A stretch of DNA of 64,000 nt from Homalodisca vitripennis (Eukaryota; Arthropoda; Insecta; Hemiptera; Cicadellidae). Below are positions 11,105-22,131 of the stretch, piece after piece; the stretch's first letter is position 1, and the number at the start of each line of letters is the position of its first letter. The stretch is from NCBI RefSeq assembly GCF_021130785.1, contig NW_025776843.1:59230-123229 (forward strand), given 5' to 3'. The notes below the pieces were generated by a model. That model was not told the DNA's origin, ran no database searches, and was given only the letters and a program-made list of their open reading frames with translations. Both the position numbers and the translations under genes were made by a program.

Positions 11105-12163
11105 CTACGAGAATTGTGACTGAAACTGAATCATGATTACTAGATAGGTTGTCACTGCTGCAGTAATCAAAGTTATAGTATTTTTATTGATCTGGAAAAA
11201 TCCTGCTGCAGAAAATTCCACGCGTTTGTTTAACAACTGCAGCAAAGATGACTTTAACTGTTCCCTCAGATCCGAGTTTAATTCCAGGTTAATCTGCTTG
11301 CGGATGAGCGGTGCTGTCTCACCGGCCACCTCAGAGACACCAGAGCTAGAGAGAGCCACTAGCACCAGGAAAGTGGCGTCGGAAAAGATACAAGCTACGA
11401 TATTACAAATGACAGTTTTGTCTATGTTTTGATAAAAACATATAAAGAAGTATAATAATTCCGTGATGTCTATGAATGTAAAAAGGATGTAGGTCAGCAG
11501 TAAGTTGCCATAAAAACCATTGGCTTCATTCATGGCGTCACATAACATATGGTAGGCGCTCATGAGAGTCTTCGTCTTCTTACAGGAGATACAGCTAAGT
11601 CTGTGGTTGCAACTCGTTGGGTTCTGGCTTAGTATAGATTGTCTAAGCCTCTCGCTGATCACTACTACTCTGATCCTGACGTTAATGAGTCTGAATCTCT
11701 TGGCCATGCTGTAGGCAACTTGGTTGAAGAGGATTATCATACCACTTCGTCGGCAGTACACAAAAATCATAACGACATATGCCATAATTCTCCTTACAAT
11801 TAATTCATGTTCTTCTTTTTGTGATGTCAAATACTGATGTATTCCTTCAGATACTAATGGAGCAACCGTGGACAGGATGATAATAGGTAACTTTACTGTG
11901 TTGCAGTACTCAGGTATTACTAGTTGTAAAGTCTGATCGAACTTTTCCAGAAGATTGCAGACCTCTAGATACTTAGGATACTTTGTGACGTAATTACTGA
12001 ACATAGTCAGTCCCATCAACAGTGCACTTCCAACGATCAGACTAAAAGCAAGGATAGAAGTGGTAGATTCTATTTCAGGGATTATTACTGAAGGATTTTG
12101 CACCAATTTCATGTAAATTTCAAACCACCCAAACCCTACTTCTAGAAGAAATAGAGTTAAACT
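11105..12163 (-). CDS. insect gustatory receptor (7tm_7), main 3' exon
   Basis: Gustatory receptors are insect ligand-gated channels of the plasma membrane of chemosensory neurons, with seven membrane segments and the N-terminus inside the cell. Counting from the first ATG at 12112, the exon encodes 335 residues with hydrophobic segments near 20-42, 75-92, 108-132, 205-228, 232-255 and 312-330. It ends in TYLVIMIQF (residues 322-330), the family signature in the last helix. The frame stays open upstream of that ATG to about 12163, where TTTTTTGGTAG looks like a splice acceptor, adding residues such as LEVGFGWFEIY. The gene therefore almost certainly has at least one upstream exon. Family members are usually 370-450 residues. 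No intron is visible before the C-terminal helix. A decayed duplicate lies at 5672-6014. The ligand cannot be told from sequence. Confidence 0.9.
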   Translation of the reverse strand, partial: SLTLFLLEVGFGWFEIYMKLVQNPSVIIPEIESTTSILAFSLIVGSALLMGLTMFSNYVTKYPKYLEVCNLLEKFDQTLQLVIPEYCNTVKLPIIILSTVAPLVSEGIHQYLTSQKEEHELIVRRIMAYVVMIFVYCRRSGMIILFNQVAYSMAKRFRLINVRIRVVVISERLRQSILSQNPTSCNHRLSCISCKKTKTLMSAYHMLCDAMNEANGFYGNLLLTYILFTFIDITELLYFFICFYQNIDKTVICNIVACIFSDATFLVLVALSSSGVSEVAGETAPLIRKQINLELNSDLREQLKSSLLQLLNKRVEFSAAGFFQINKNTITLITAAVTTYLVIMIQFQSQFS

Positions 12164-13714
12164 CTACCAAAAAATCGATGTAGAAAATATGAGTCTGATC
12201 ACTCCAGCAGATTCCGATACATATTTGAGAGGGAACCCTGTGAATACCTGGCAGTAGAAAAGAGCCCTTTTTGAGAGCACAGGCATTCTAATACAGTATA
12301 TTTTGGTTAATTTAGTACATAGGTTAATTGCAATTAATTTATTTGCATCATTTTAATATAATCACACGATGTAACTTGCTGTTGTTGACCCTAATTTTTA
12401 AGTAATGCGAATAAATTCTTTATTTCATTACCTAAATCAATGGTTTTGTAAATTGGTAACAACTTTTGGTCAATTTGGAAAATATTAACTATAAATATCA
12501 AATTATAATTCAATAATTTAGTTATTGTAAAGTATAAAAATATTCTGTTTGTAAATATTTTTAGGTATTACATAGAGTAAGAATGCGCTTGCCCATGCAG
12601 ATTTGTGTATGCACACTGCTGGTTACCAGTAGCAAACATTTTAAACTATTATATAACGGCATCAACTTTCACAAATGGACTCTCAATGCCTCGTGCGGAC
12701 GGTTTAAGTACACTTCATATGACAATTATTTAATACTTTTGGAAAGATTTCAGAATTAAATAACTGCAATCAACTACGTAGCAAACATTCAGTAGTGTTT
12801 ATCTTAGCAACAAAGTTGCTATAGTGAATAGTGGATGAAAAACAATTTGGAGTGCCAACAATTTTAGATTGACAGAATCAACATTTCCTTTGATTCCACT
12901 TATATCGCATTTAAGAAAACAACAATACAGTTGATCTTTTATATTATTGCTTACAGTTAATTATTGGATGCCTTGCTGCATATGCCATTAAAGCTTAAAC
13001 ATCTTAAAAACTCATTCCATATAAAATTAAAACCTCTTCGTCACTTCTAAGAAATTTAATACATAGAAATTACTTTAAACCTAAAACGTGTGACAATAAA
13101 CTGCTTCTAAAATAATCTATTAACTGACGGAGATTGAAATCCTTGTAAGTAAGTTTTTATAAAAGACTGACTTATAAATATGCGTTTTTTATAAAACTCA
13201 TATTTCACATGTTTCAGCTGATTACAACACAATAAATCTTTGCGCTGACGTCTATGGAAGAAAAAACAAAAAAGAAAGAAAATATTTATTTTCTCACTCC
13301 AACACAATACATAGATAAGAGACTTAATATATCACATATCGGATATTCTAAATTACTTTAACAATGACTAGACTAAATGTCCAAAATAGACTATTTATAA
13401 ATCATTTACATAAATATTTCTTTAAATTTGAAGAATACAACGTATATAAAAACTAAAATATTATCACTATAATTTTCATATTTTTACAGTTATATGAGAA
13501 AATATAGGGCTTCAAAGGCTAAGCCTGATCTGAGGTCCCGGTATATAAAACATTAGGGTTAAAAAAAATATCATCTCTCAAAATGGAAGTTATTATACAA
13601 AGCTGATAATAAATGCTCTACTTTAACAGTCCCAGCTAAACAAAAGGTGTAGTCTCTTACATAATAATGTAATAGGATTAATTAAATAATACAAATCATA
13701 AAAAGAATGTGAAG
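12164..13714. other. probable intron or intergenic DNA upstream of the receptor exon
   Basis: AT-rich sequence with no recognised coding frame. The minus-strand frame at 13107-13307 is rich in F, C and K and looks like a chance ORF. If the receptor has a 5' exon further right, this is intron. Confidence 0.4.
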
Positions 13715-13825
13715 ATGGAAACTCTTTTGGAAACTAAAACTATGGACTCAACCGGAAACGTACAACTGATTATGATTCCCTTTGAAAATATTTCAGATTT
13801 GGACTTTACAAGTGATGTGCTAGAG

Positions 13826-16088
13826 CAGGGGTTCCCAAACTGTGGTACGCGTACCCCCTGGTGGTACGCGAAACGTTGCCAGGGGGTACGTGAACAGGAC
13901 CACCCCAGTTTGCCATTATGTTCCGGTTGAGGCGAGGGAAATTTCGGGTTGCAAAAAAGCGAGGAAAGTTTTGTTTTGCGCGACGAGTGGCAACATCACT
14001 GACGCTCTCCACCTTCTAGTTTCTTTGTCAGTTTGTCTATCGTCTGCCAGTCTGAAAAGTGTTAAGAAAAAGTAAAGAATTTCATCATCACTTGAAGATG
14101 GTTATTTTACTCTTGTACATAGTACGTCTTCATCAAAATATCAGAGTTCCATGTGGTAAACAAACGTGCGTACAAAAAAGGCGTAAATATGATACCAGCT
14201 ACTTGTCTTATGGATTTTACTTTTAATGAAGTCCATGACAATAAAGTTAGGCCACATGGTGTAATTTGTTTGGAAGAAAATTACAAAGATAAACCATTAA
14301 ATTTTTTATTTTAATAAGGAAGCTTCACTAAAAGGCAGCAAAACGAATATTAATTTTTTTACCAGTTTGAATTTAAAAGCGGTTGAGGCTTCCTATACAG
14401 TTAGTCCTAGAATTGCTCGAGGGTAAACCACATACCATTGGGGAAACATTAATACTGCCAGCAACTAAAGACATTGTGTCAACCATGTTGGGAAAAAATG
14501 GGGTTAAACAGATTGATTCATTTTCGCTTTCTAACAATACAGTTTCATGAAGAATAAGTGACATGGCTGCTAATGTAAAGGAAATATTACTCATGAAAAT
14601 AAAAAAAGCAAATATTTTGCTATTCAAATAATTGATGAAACAACTGATGTAACTAAAGTGGCTCAGCTAATATGTTATGAAGATGGAAATACTGTCGGAG
14701 AAGACATGTTATTTCGCTAAAACTTGCCTTCACACCCAAATGCAAATGAAATATTTGGAAAATTAGACACATTTATTAGAGAAAACGAGTTGAACTGGGA
14801 AAAATGTGTAGGAATTTGCACAGATGGGGCAAATGCAATGGCTGGAGTTCATAATATTCACAAACAATTACTTCTGCACACAAAAGTAAGGTGGTTGTCG
14901 AGAGGAAGAGTGATACCTCGAGTTTTTGAACTTCGACATGAAATATTGATTTTTCCATCCAGCACAGACTTTCAGTATCATAACCGTTTTTCAGATGAAT
15001 TATGGTTGAGTCGATTGGCTTATTTGGCAGACATATTCAGTATGTTAAATGATTTTAACAGGAAACTACAAGGAAGCTATAACATCCCATTCCAAGTTAT
15101 GGACAAAATCAATAATGTGAAACTAAAACTAAGATTTGCAGAAGGGGAAGCAAAGAAAAGCCAAGTGTCATTGTTCCCATCTCTTGAATCTTTTATTAAA
15201 GAGAACGAACTTCTTCTGAGTCAAACAATTTTGAATGACATATCAGATCATTGTAGCTCCCTCCAAGCTAGCTTCACAAAATACTTTCAAGAAGATCTGA
15301 GTTCATACTCGTGGATTAAAATTCCCTTTGCTGAAATTGAGAAAATTGTTCCATCAGCTTTTGTCTGAAAACTCAAAGAGGAAAACTGTGTTTGAGTTAA
15401 ACTTTGATTCGGATCTGAAAGAAGTATTTAACAAAACCACTCTTATTGATTTTTGGATTAAACGACGTTCAGGGTATGGTGAAATTGCTGACATAGCAGT
15501 TGAGTTTCTACTACCGTTCCGAACTTCCTATCTATGTGAGGTGGGATTCTCATATCTGGTGTACTTCAAAAATACGAGTAAATACAGGAACCGAATGCAA
15601 ACAGTGAAATGTGATCTCAGACTCAAGTTAAGCCCAATTATGACATCAGCAGGTTAATCCGTTCCATTCAAGCTCATCCCTCACATTGAATAACTGATGA
15701 TAACTATACGAACATTTTCATTGTGCGACATCCACAATTCTGAGTTTTGTATTTTGTTATTTGATTATAATTAAATATATGTATTAATACAGTTCCTTGC
15801 ATTTTATTATTCCAACCTAACAAGTTTTAACACAGATAACTAAAAACTAAATATATAAAATTTGTATTTTAATACATTACGGATCTGTTGTTATTATTGC
15901 ATTTTATCTTTGAAATTCAGATTTTATCACATACGAGTGATTAAATTTGCATATAAAACGAAAATTAAAAAAGGCAAACTAATGATGCATGTGCAATTTA
16001 AAATATATGAGTTATGAGCCAAAGGGGTACGCCATAATACATAGTACAAACTAAGGGGTACGTCACCAAAAAAGTTTGGAAGCCGCTG
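13826..16088 (+). mobile_element. hAT-superfamily DNA transposon (BED/ZBED-type), decayed
   Basis: The ends are CAGGGGTTCCCAAACT on the left and the inverted CAGCGGCTTCCAAACT on the right (13 of 16 match). They are flanked by a perfect 8-bp target duplication TGCTAGAG at 13818-13825 and 16089-16096, diagnostic of hAT elements. Both subterminal regions are rich in GGTACGC/GCGTACC motifs; the left one contains GGTACGCGTACC, a palindrome. The element is 2,263 bp and carries one broken transposase gene in the plus orientation. The intact target duplication suggests a fairly recent insertion relative to other elements here. Confidence 0.93.
14170..15657 (+). pseudogene. hAT transposase with BED finger (SCAND3/ZBED5-like), broken
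   Basis: Domains appear in the expected order. The start of a BED zinc finger is near 14175-14300 (KYDTSYLSYGFTF then VICLEE); the first metal-binding Cys of the usual CxxC is lost, reading PHGVIC. Next comes the hAT core with KPHTIGETLILPA- and SNNTV-like stretches (14395-14550), then CTDGANAMAG (14818-14847), VRWLSRG (14887-14907), and the C-terminal dimerisation region with FLLPFRTSYLCEVGFS (15506-15553) and YRNRM. There are several frameshifts and stops. The jump from AMAG to LLLHTKVRWLSRG omits roughly 60 residues expected between them in relatives, so there is also an internal deletion. It cannot encode active transposase. Confidence 0.9.
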
Positions 16089-16225
16089 TGCTAGAGGGTA
16101 GAGGAGATTTTTCTTCCAAGGCTAACAAATTTCATATTTGTTTGATGAACAATCAAGCCTTGCTACGTTTCTTCTGGCCGCGTTGCACCAGAAAATGGAT
16201 CGTTTTATATTACAATTTATTTTAA

Positions 16226-17104
16226 TTTAAAAAATGTAGGATATTTTTTTTGTTTTTGTTTTTTTTCCACTTATATAGCAAATCTTACTTTACCTTATAA
16301 AACTGGTAGAACTGCAACACTTTATTCAGGAGGTAAAAACTGAAATAATTTATGTACATTTATATATAACTTAAATATTAATTAAAAACTATAATACACA
16401 CAATCTTAGCTTTATCAAATGGATGAGCAATTATATTTATAATAAATACTTTAAAGACATAAGTCTACATGCAATTTAATGGAAAAATAGTTTATAGGTT
16501 ATTAAAACTTTTTACATTCCTTTTTATACATTAACAAAATATTAAAGTAATTTGTTCTGTTATCTTTGTTAGTGGCGGAAAAAATTTGGTCTTTTTTTTG
16601 TAATTATGTCCTCTTGATCAAATTATTGTAATAAATTATGTACATTAATGAAATTAAATATAAATTCCGATATTTATCACTTATAAAGAACTTTGTGCAA
16701 AAACATTAATGGCACTCTTCTCCTCCTCGTGTTGTGAAATTCTCATTTATACCAAATTTCAAATCAATAGAGAGTAAACGAAATTATCCAAAACTGTCTA
16801 AAATAGCAAGTTTAGCAAAACATCTGGCTCATCTCTGTACTTGCCTTTACATGTGTACACTATTGGTTTTCAAGATTTTTTAAACTAATAAAGGAAATAC
16901 TTATATCTTCGGTCACTAGACTCAAATCTAAGTTGCTTTATATATTTGGAAAGCCCCTGTCTCGAAGTAACCAGCCTTTAGAACGTGGAAACGCTGGGAA
17001 GGTTTAAATTGCAACTATGGTTTTATGATCTTTTAAGTTTCTCACTAAATATTGCTTACAAAACAGTCATATATAGAATAACCTAAGGTCATTCACTTTT
17101 CATT

Positions 17105-17157
<53 letters not shown>

Positions 17158-18375
17158 GGCTTTAGTAAACGTTGCCACATTTTTAAGAACAAAGAAAAAC
17201 AATTTTCTCCGCGAATTCCCCTGAATCACAAAATAAAATAAGACGTTTGGGAATCCCATCCATAAAACGTATTTGTGGGGAACCAAACACTGTCTGGCGT
17301 CTGGCCCAGCCGAAGTCAATGTGATGTGTGGACTCAAGCCTACAGTTATCGGATAAAAGTATTCTTCAGGCAACATCGGAAATTCAGTGCAATGGAATAT
17401 TCTCCAGAATATTCACACCGATACTATGAAATCTGTGACCGAATCTACCAAGCTAAAATAATATCCGTCTATCTGTAGTATTTAATATCAATGTTACGGG
17501 ATCTGTAAAATGTTTCTGCGGTGTTTCTAAAGGCCTTCTTACACATATTGTACAAGAATAATTCTGAACAATGTCTTAAAAGTAGAATATATTATATATG
17601 TTGTAAAAATGCAAATATAGACCGTTAGCCTTCACCAGACAACAAACCCCAAATTAGCTAAAAATGAAAATAAAAATAAATTATTAATTCTTACTAAGCT
17701 CTCCCATCTTCGTTAGAGGAAAAAACCTTTAAGGGTTTTAATATTTTATTGAATGTATCGTTACGTATGTTTATAGAAAATATCGTTTCTTAGTTAAAAT
17801 ATAATGGCTTTTAAAAACGAGATACGATATTTTGAGCAGATATTTACTCAGTGCTGTAACAGAGAAGCCTTATTACGAATTGATCATAACCAATGTCGCA
17901 CGTAATGTTAATCATGTTTACAGGGGCTATAGAGGACAATTAGATAGCCATGTGAAGACCGTAGAATGTGCAGAAACTATTTTTTTCAATTTGCAGTTTC
18001 ATTTATCCGATGGGTTTTGTGATTGGGAAATGTAAGCAAGAGACTGGTGTTTTTTAATGGTGATTTCTATATTCTATCTTTATTTAATATATTTGTACAA
18101 GTTATTGCATAACCATTTTTAAAATCTCAAGATTACTAAAGTCAGTGATATTCCAATAATAATTTTCCATACAATCAATTAAACTACATAAATTGTATTA
18201 ACTAAATATAAAAATTTATAACATAAACATCACATATATTTCTAAGTAAACCGCAGTTATAAGGGAAATATAAAGTTGATTTTAAATCATATACGATAGA
18301 ACACATATAAGATATTATTAGAACACGAGCCCTCATGATAGTGTTTTGATAACTTTAAAATAGATTTAGTTTTAC
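16226..18375. other. AT-rich non-coding sequence
   Basis: No supported gene. Short frames at 17275-17478 and 17832-18035 show no domain. Contains a (TA)n microsatellite described separately. Confidence 0.4.
17107..17156. repeat. (TA)n microsatellite
   Basis: About 25 uninterrupted TA units. Confidence 0.98.
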
Positions 18376-18600
18376 CGGAATTAAAAGTTCTGTTACTAAT
18401 GAGATAACCAGTGTGTAACTCACACCCACCGGTATGAGCAGCGGAGATAGGGTGAGTATGTAACGGGGCGGAATAGCGTAAACTTGCCGGAAGCAGTGAC
18501 ACTGCCTAGCTGTAGCTCTTGACACTGATAACCTGCTGTTAATCTGAGGTCTCTGTTGTATAAATCTAGACAGGTGGAAATGAAAGGGGTTACAAATCAA
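18376..18600 (-). CDS. candidate 5' exon of the gustatory receptor
   Basis: The minus strand encodes a frame starting MICNPFHFHLSRF and passing into a hydrophobic stretch (RYILTLSPLLIPVGVSY then LVISLVTELLIP) that could be a first membrane segment. It is followed by GGTAAAAC, a possible splice donor leaving phase 0. The receptor exon at 11105-12163 begins, after its likely acceptor, also in phase 0 and on the same strand. Together they would give about 430 residues, a normal receptor length. Against this, the intron would be about 6.2 kb and would contain the hAT element, no family motif proves the link, and another frame is also open here. Confidence 0.2.
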
Positions 18601-20796
18601 ATAAGTAAACTGTTACATGGTGTTGTAATACTGAATCTTCTTGATTATTATGAAACCAAATATTGATAAAATGAAATAAAAGTATCGGCTATCGTAATGC
18701 TATGTAAATATGATGTTCTTTCCTATGCTTAAATAAAAAAATTTTACAAACAGTTGTGTTATAGATCCTTTAAAATTAAAGTTTCTATTTGTTTAAATAA
18801 CACTCAAATTATTTCTATACAAATTTGAATCCTTCAAATAACATAGGTTGGAATAAAAAATAATGAATACTTTCTTTCTAATCATATAGCATATTTACTT
18901 AATGTGTAATCAAAAATCAAACACTGTTGCGGTTACCTTTATTTTACCGTGTAAATTTCGGTACATCAGTTATGATTTCCAAATGAACATACATTTTTAT
19001 TTTTAATTCCCGGTACTTATATGACTAATTTACACAGAATTCAGTGGATAAAATACGCTACATGAAGACTTATCACACTTTCAAGTTAGGTGTTATTTTG
19101 AAAAAGGTATGAGTTTTATTGGAACAAAACTATGTTTGTTGCTGTAGTTTTGTTCCCGTAAAACTCCACTTCTTTATTTATTTAAATATTTTTATATCTA
19201 CGGAAATTTCATGCATGCACATTGAAAAACATGCAATAGAAGACATCTAGTATTGGTAGTACAAAGAAACATAATATAAAGCATTGGAAAACACTATATT
19301 ATGAAAACACGCTTCCTACTTGTGCAAGATTTTTGACTGAAGAATACATTTCTAACTATGAAGTAGTATATACCTGTGTAGTACATTTCGTCCGAAAATT
19401 TTAGGCAGCATTCCGCGTATTTTATTGAATAGTTCCCACAATTATTTTAGTAACACTCGAACTATTGCTAACAAATGTGGAACTCCAAATTGCAAGATTA
19501 TAACTTTCTTAATGCATGCACTTATTAAGATAGAGTCCTATTATATTTTGAAATAGAATTATTTTTATATCATTCATCAAGTACGATCATCTTTCAGTGT
19601 TCATGGTTAGAGGATAAAGGAAATTCCAATAATTATTATTTCAGGTTTTGCATTTTAAAAGCCTTCTGGTTCGAAATAATTATATTTAATTAGTGAAATT
19701 GGATTAAAACCATATATATTTACTGAAAATTTAAAAATGAAAAGTAAAATCTTTATCAATAATAATAACACATTTCAATACTTACATTATGACAGTTATC
19801 ACCTAAACTACGGTGGATTCCTTATATAATAAATATTTTTTAGATAAAGTGTATCAGTGATCAATTATCTTTTAAACATAAACTTTGAGCCAATTTTGTA
19901 AGTGAATAAACATGTTACATACTTAGATCTAAAAATTGTACTACATTTAGAGTGTCCACTCCACACAAGCACTTAAAAGTGTATTCTAACTCGGTTAAAA
20001 AACCACTATAGCCACTAATAAATTGATTTTGTAAATTTTGATAGTTTTTAAATTTGAGCTTAATTAACTAAACCTAAAAAATTAATCAATCATTATAAGT
20101 TAATTAGAATTATGTCATTGTATGGGTATGTACCTCACTCCCTAAGCCTAAATTATTGATGGCAACAAATTTAATACGATGTACTTACTTATAAAATAAA
20201 TTAAATTTTTAATGTAAATAAAATTGTTTAATCCATTAGAAGTGAATAATTTAATTAAAAAATTGAACAGAATATAAATTTTTTCCCTTGACTTATTTTC
20301 CTCCTTGGGTCCAGTTATTATCAACATGAACTTGAACCAGTCGTTATTTATAAAATATGAAAAAATGGTATGCAATTAAAAAGAACAATGTATTTTAATA
20401 TTTATGGCTATAAACCCTAATGTCGATATCCTTGGCTTTCCAACATATAATTTATGGGGTCTTTGTAGTTAAAAAAATAAAATTACGCCTATTTTAGGTA
20501 CATATTATATCAGTGTTCATGGTTAACAGCTTCTGATTGAAGAAGTTGAATATAACGATATGCTTTAAAGAATATACATGGAAACGAATTAACATGGGTT
20601 ATACAGAACAGTTGATAACATTTAAAAGACAACGTCAATCAGTAACATCCGTTTGCAGCAATGCATTAATTTCTGGTGAATAAGATGTTTCTACATACAA
20701 CATTTACTGTTTCAACTTAATTGGCTTTTGTTGGGTGTTTATGAATCAGTCAGTCAGCTATTCAGGACATCTTCTTTTTTATACTTATATAAAATA

Positions 20797-20801
<5 letters not shown>
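18601..20801. other. AT-rich non-coding sequence
   Basis: No recognised gene or repeat; the minus-strand frame at 20148-20375 is a low-complexity I/N/K/F-rich frame typical of AT-rich noise. Confidence 0.4.

Positions 20802-20850
<49 letters not shown>
20802..20850. repeat. (TA)n microsatellite, insertion target of the adjoining element
   Basis: About 24 TA units directly abut the left end of the Tc1/mariner-like element; a short TATATATA stretch follows its right end at 22132-22140. The pattern is that of insertion at TA within a TA tract. Confidence 0.95.
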
Positions 20851-20854
<4 letters not shown>

Positions 20855-22131
20855 GTGTCAATTAAGTCTGGAACCTCTTTTAAAATTTTTAAACCACAAT
20901 ATAAAAAAATACCAAAGTTCACACGTACTGGTGATAGTAAACGCACATATCTGCCCAATTACCGACCAGATAATCCCTATAGGGGATGGTCCACAAGGAG
21001 TCAGACAAAATTCTTAAATAGCAGCATAGGTCAAGTTTGGTATCATATTAAAGGTCTTACTTATCAGAGTACAATGCCGCAAACCGGACTTCAAAAGGTG
21101 GATTCATTCAGTAGTTATAGCTATTTGAATTTTAAAACAATTGAACAATGTAAATTATTAAGTATTACAAGTAAACACCAATATTTAAGTACCTGTGATC
21201 AAAGTAAGTGTTCAAAATGTTCCCCTACCATCGTCTGGCAATGTCCTAGGCGGTTGTAAAAGCCATCCACTGCATTTTGAAGGTAGTCACAAGGAATATC
21301 TTGAGCTTCTTGGACTATGAGATTTCTTAGGTGCGCCAAATCTCGAGGCTTAGTACGATAAACTTTATTTTTGAGGTATCCCCAAAGAAAAAAATCCAGC
21401 GGAGATAAATCAGGGGACCGAGCAGGCCACTATACTGCACCACGTCTTCTAATCCATCTGTGAAGGAATATTGTATCCAAGTATTCTCTAAACAAGGAGA
21501 GCAAAGTGTGGTGGCGCGCCATCTTGTTGGAAATAAATTCTTTGAAATTGTCGACCAAGAGCAGCTTGTAGTGCAGGAATTATCTCATTTTGGAGTATTG
21601 CTAGATACGAGTCACCATTTAAATTACCATTGATATATAATGGGCCCATAATTTAATTTCCTATAATAACTGCCCGAACGTTAAGTTTCTGTGGATGCTG
21701 TGTTTGACTCAATCTGCCACTTTCACATTCTAACAGTAGTTGTGTTATTGGTAATAATTATTGATTCCTGGCTTCGATTACTACATTGTCAGATGATGGG
21801 AGGGGAACATTTTGAACACTTACTTTGATCACAGGTACTTAAAAAATTGGTGTTTACATGTAATACTTAATAATTTACATTGTTAAATTGTTTTATTTGC
21901 GGCATTGTACTCTGCTAAGTAAGACCTTTAATTTGATACCAAACTTGACCTATGCTGCTATTTAAGAATTTTGTCTGACTCCTTGTGGACCGTCCCCCAA
22001 TGGGATTATCCGGTCGGTAATTGGGCAGATGTGTACGTTACTATCACCAGTAAGCACGTGTGAACTTTGGTATTTCTTTCTATTATGGTTCAAAAATTAA
22101 AAAAGAGGTTCCAGACTTAATTGACACCCTG
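20851..22131 (-). mobile_element. Tc1/mariner-type element with long terminal inverted repeats
   Basis: The right end read inward is CAGGGTGTCAATTAAGTCTG, and the left end is the same with one change (CAGAGTGTC...). Inverted homology continues inward from 20851 to about 21244 on the left and from 22131 back to about 21783 on the right. This makes TIRs of about 394 and 349 bp; the left arm has an extra block of about 45 bp near 21082-21129. The middle carries a transposase remnant on the minus strand. TA flanks fit the superfamily. The 174-codon plus-strand frame over the left arm (20735-21259) reads through TIR DNA and is not a gene. Confidence 0.88.
21252..21745 (-). pseudogene. DDE_3 transposase remnant, C-terminal half
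   Basis: The minus strand encodes, in pieces, KLNVRAVIIGN, then IMGPLYINGNLNGDSYLAIL, then FQQDGAPPH with the second catalytic Asp, then EYLDTIF, ARSPDLSPLDFFLWGYLKN with the third acidic residue, and RDLAHLRNLIVQEAQDIP. This order is that of the DDE superfamily endonuclease (DDE_3) of Tc1/mariner-like transposases common in insects. The N-terminal helix-turn-helix and the first catalytic Asp are absent; the frame begins at the TIR boundary. A frameshift after FALLV and a stop in the tryptophan-rich segment (GAV then TAG then WPARS) also inactivate it. Confidence 0.88.

Larger units (their letters stand above)
13715..16225 (+). pseudogene. small unrecognised ORF split by the hAT insertion
   Basis: An ATG at 13715 opens a frame that runs 37 codons to the transposon's left target duplication (13818-13825). 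After the second copy of the duplication at 16089-16096 the same frame continues for 42 codons to TAA at 16223-16225. Removing the element and one duplication leaves a continuous frame of 79 codons. The left part includes NVQLIMIPFENISD and the right part ALLRFFWPRC. No domain is recognised. It may be an exon or a chance ORF; chance frames of 60-80 codons are common in this window. Confidence 0.35.

Noticed and set aside
13806..14075. Short ORFs at the left end of the hAT element
   Set aside because: They read through TIR and subterminal repeats and carry no transposase motif.
20735..21259. 174-codon plus-strand ORF
   Set aside because: It begins in (TA)n repeat and runs through the left terminal inverted repeat of the Tc1/mariner-type element; no domain matches and the real transposase remnant is on the other strand.
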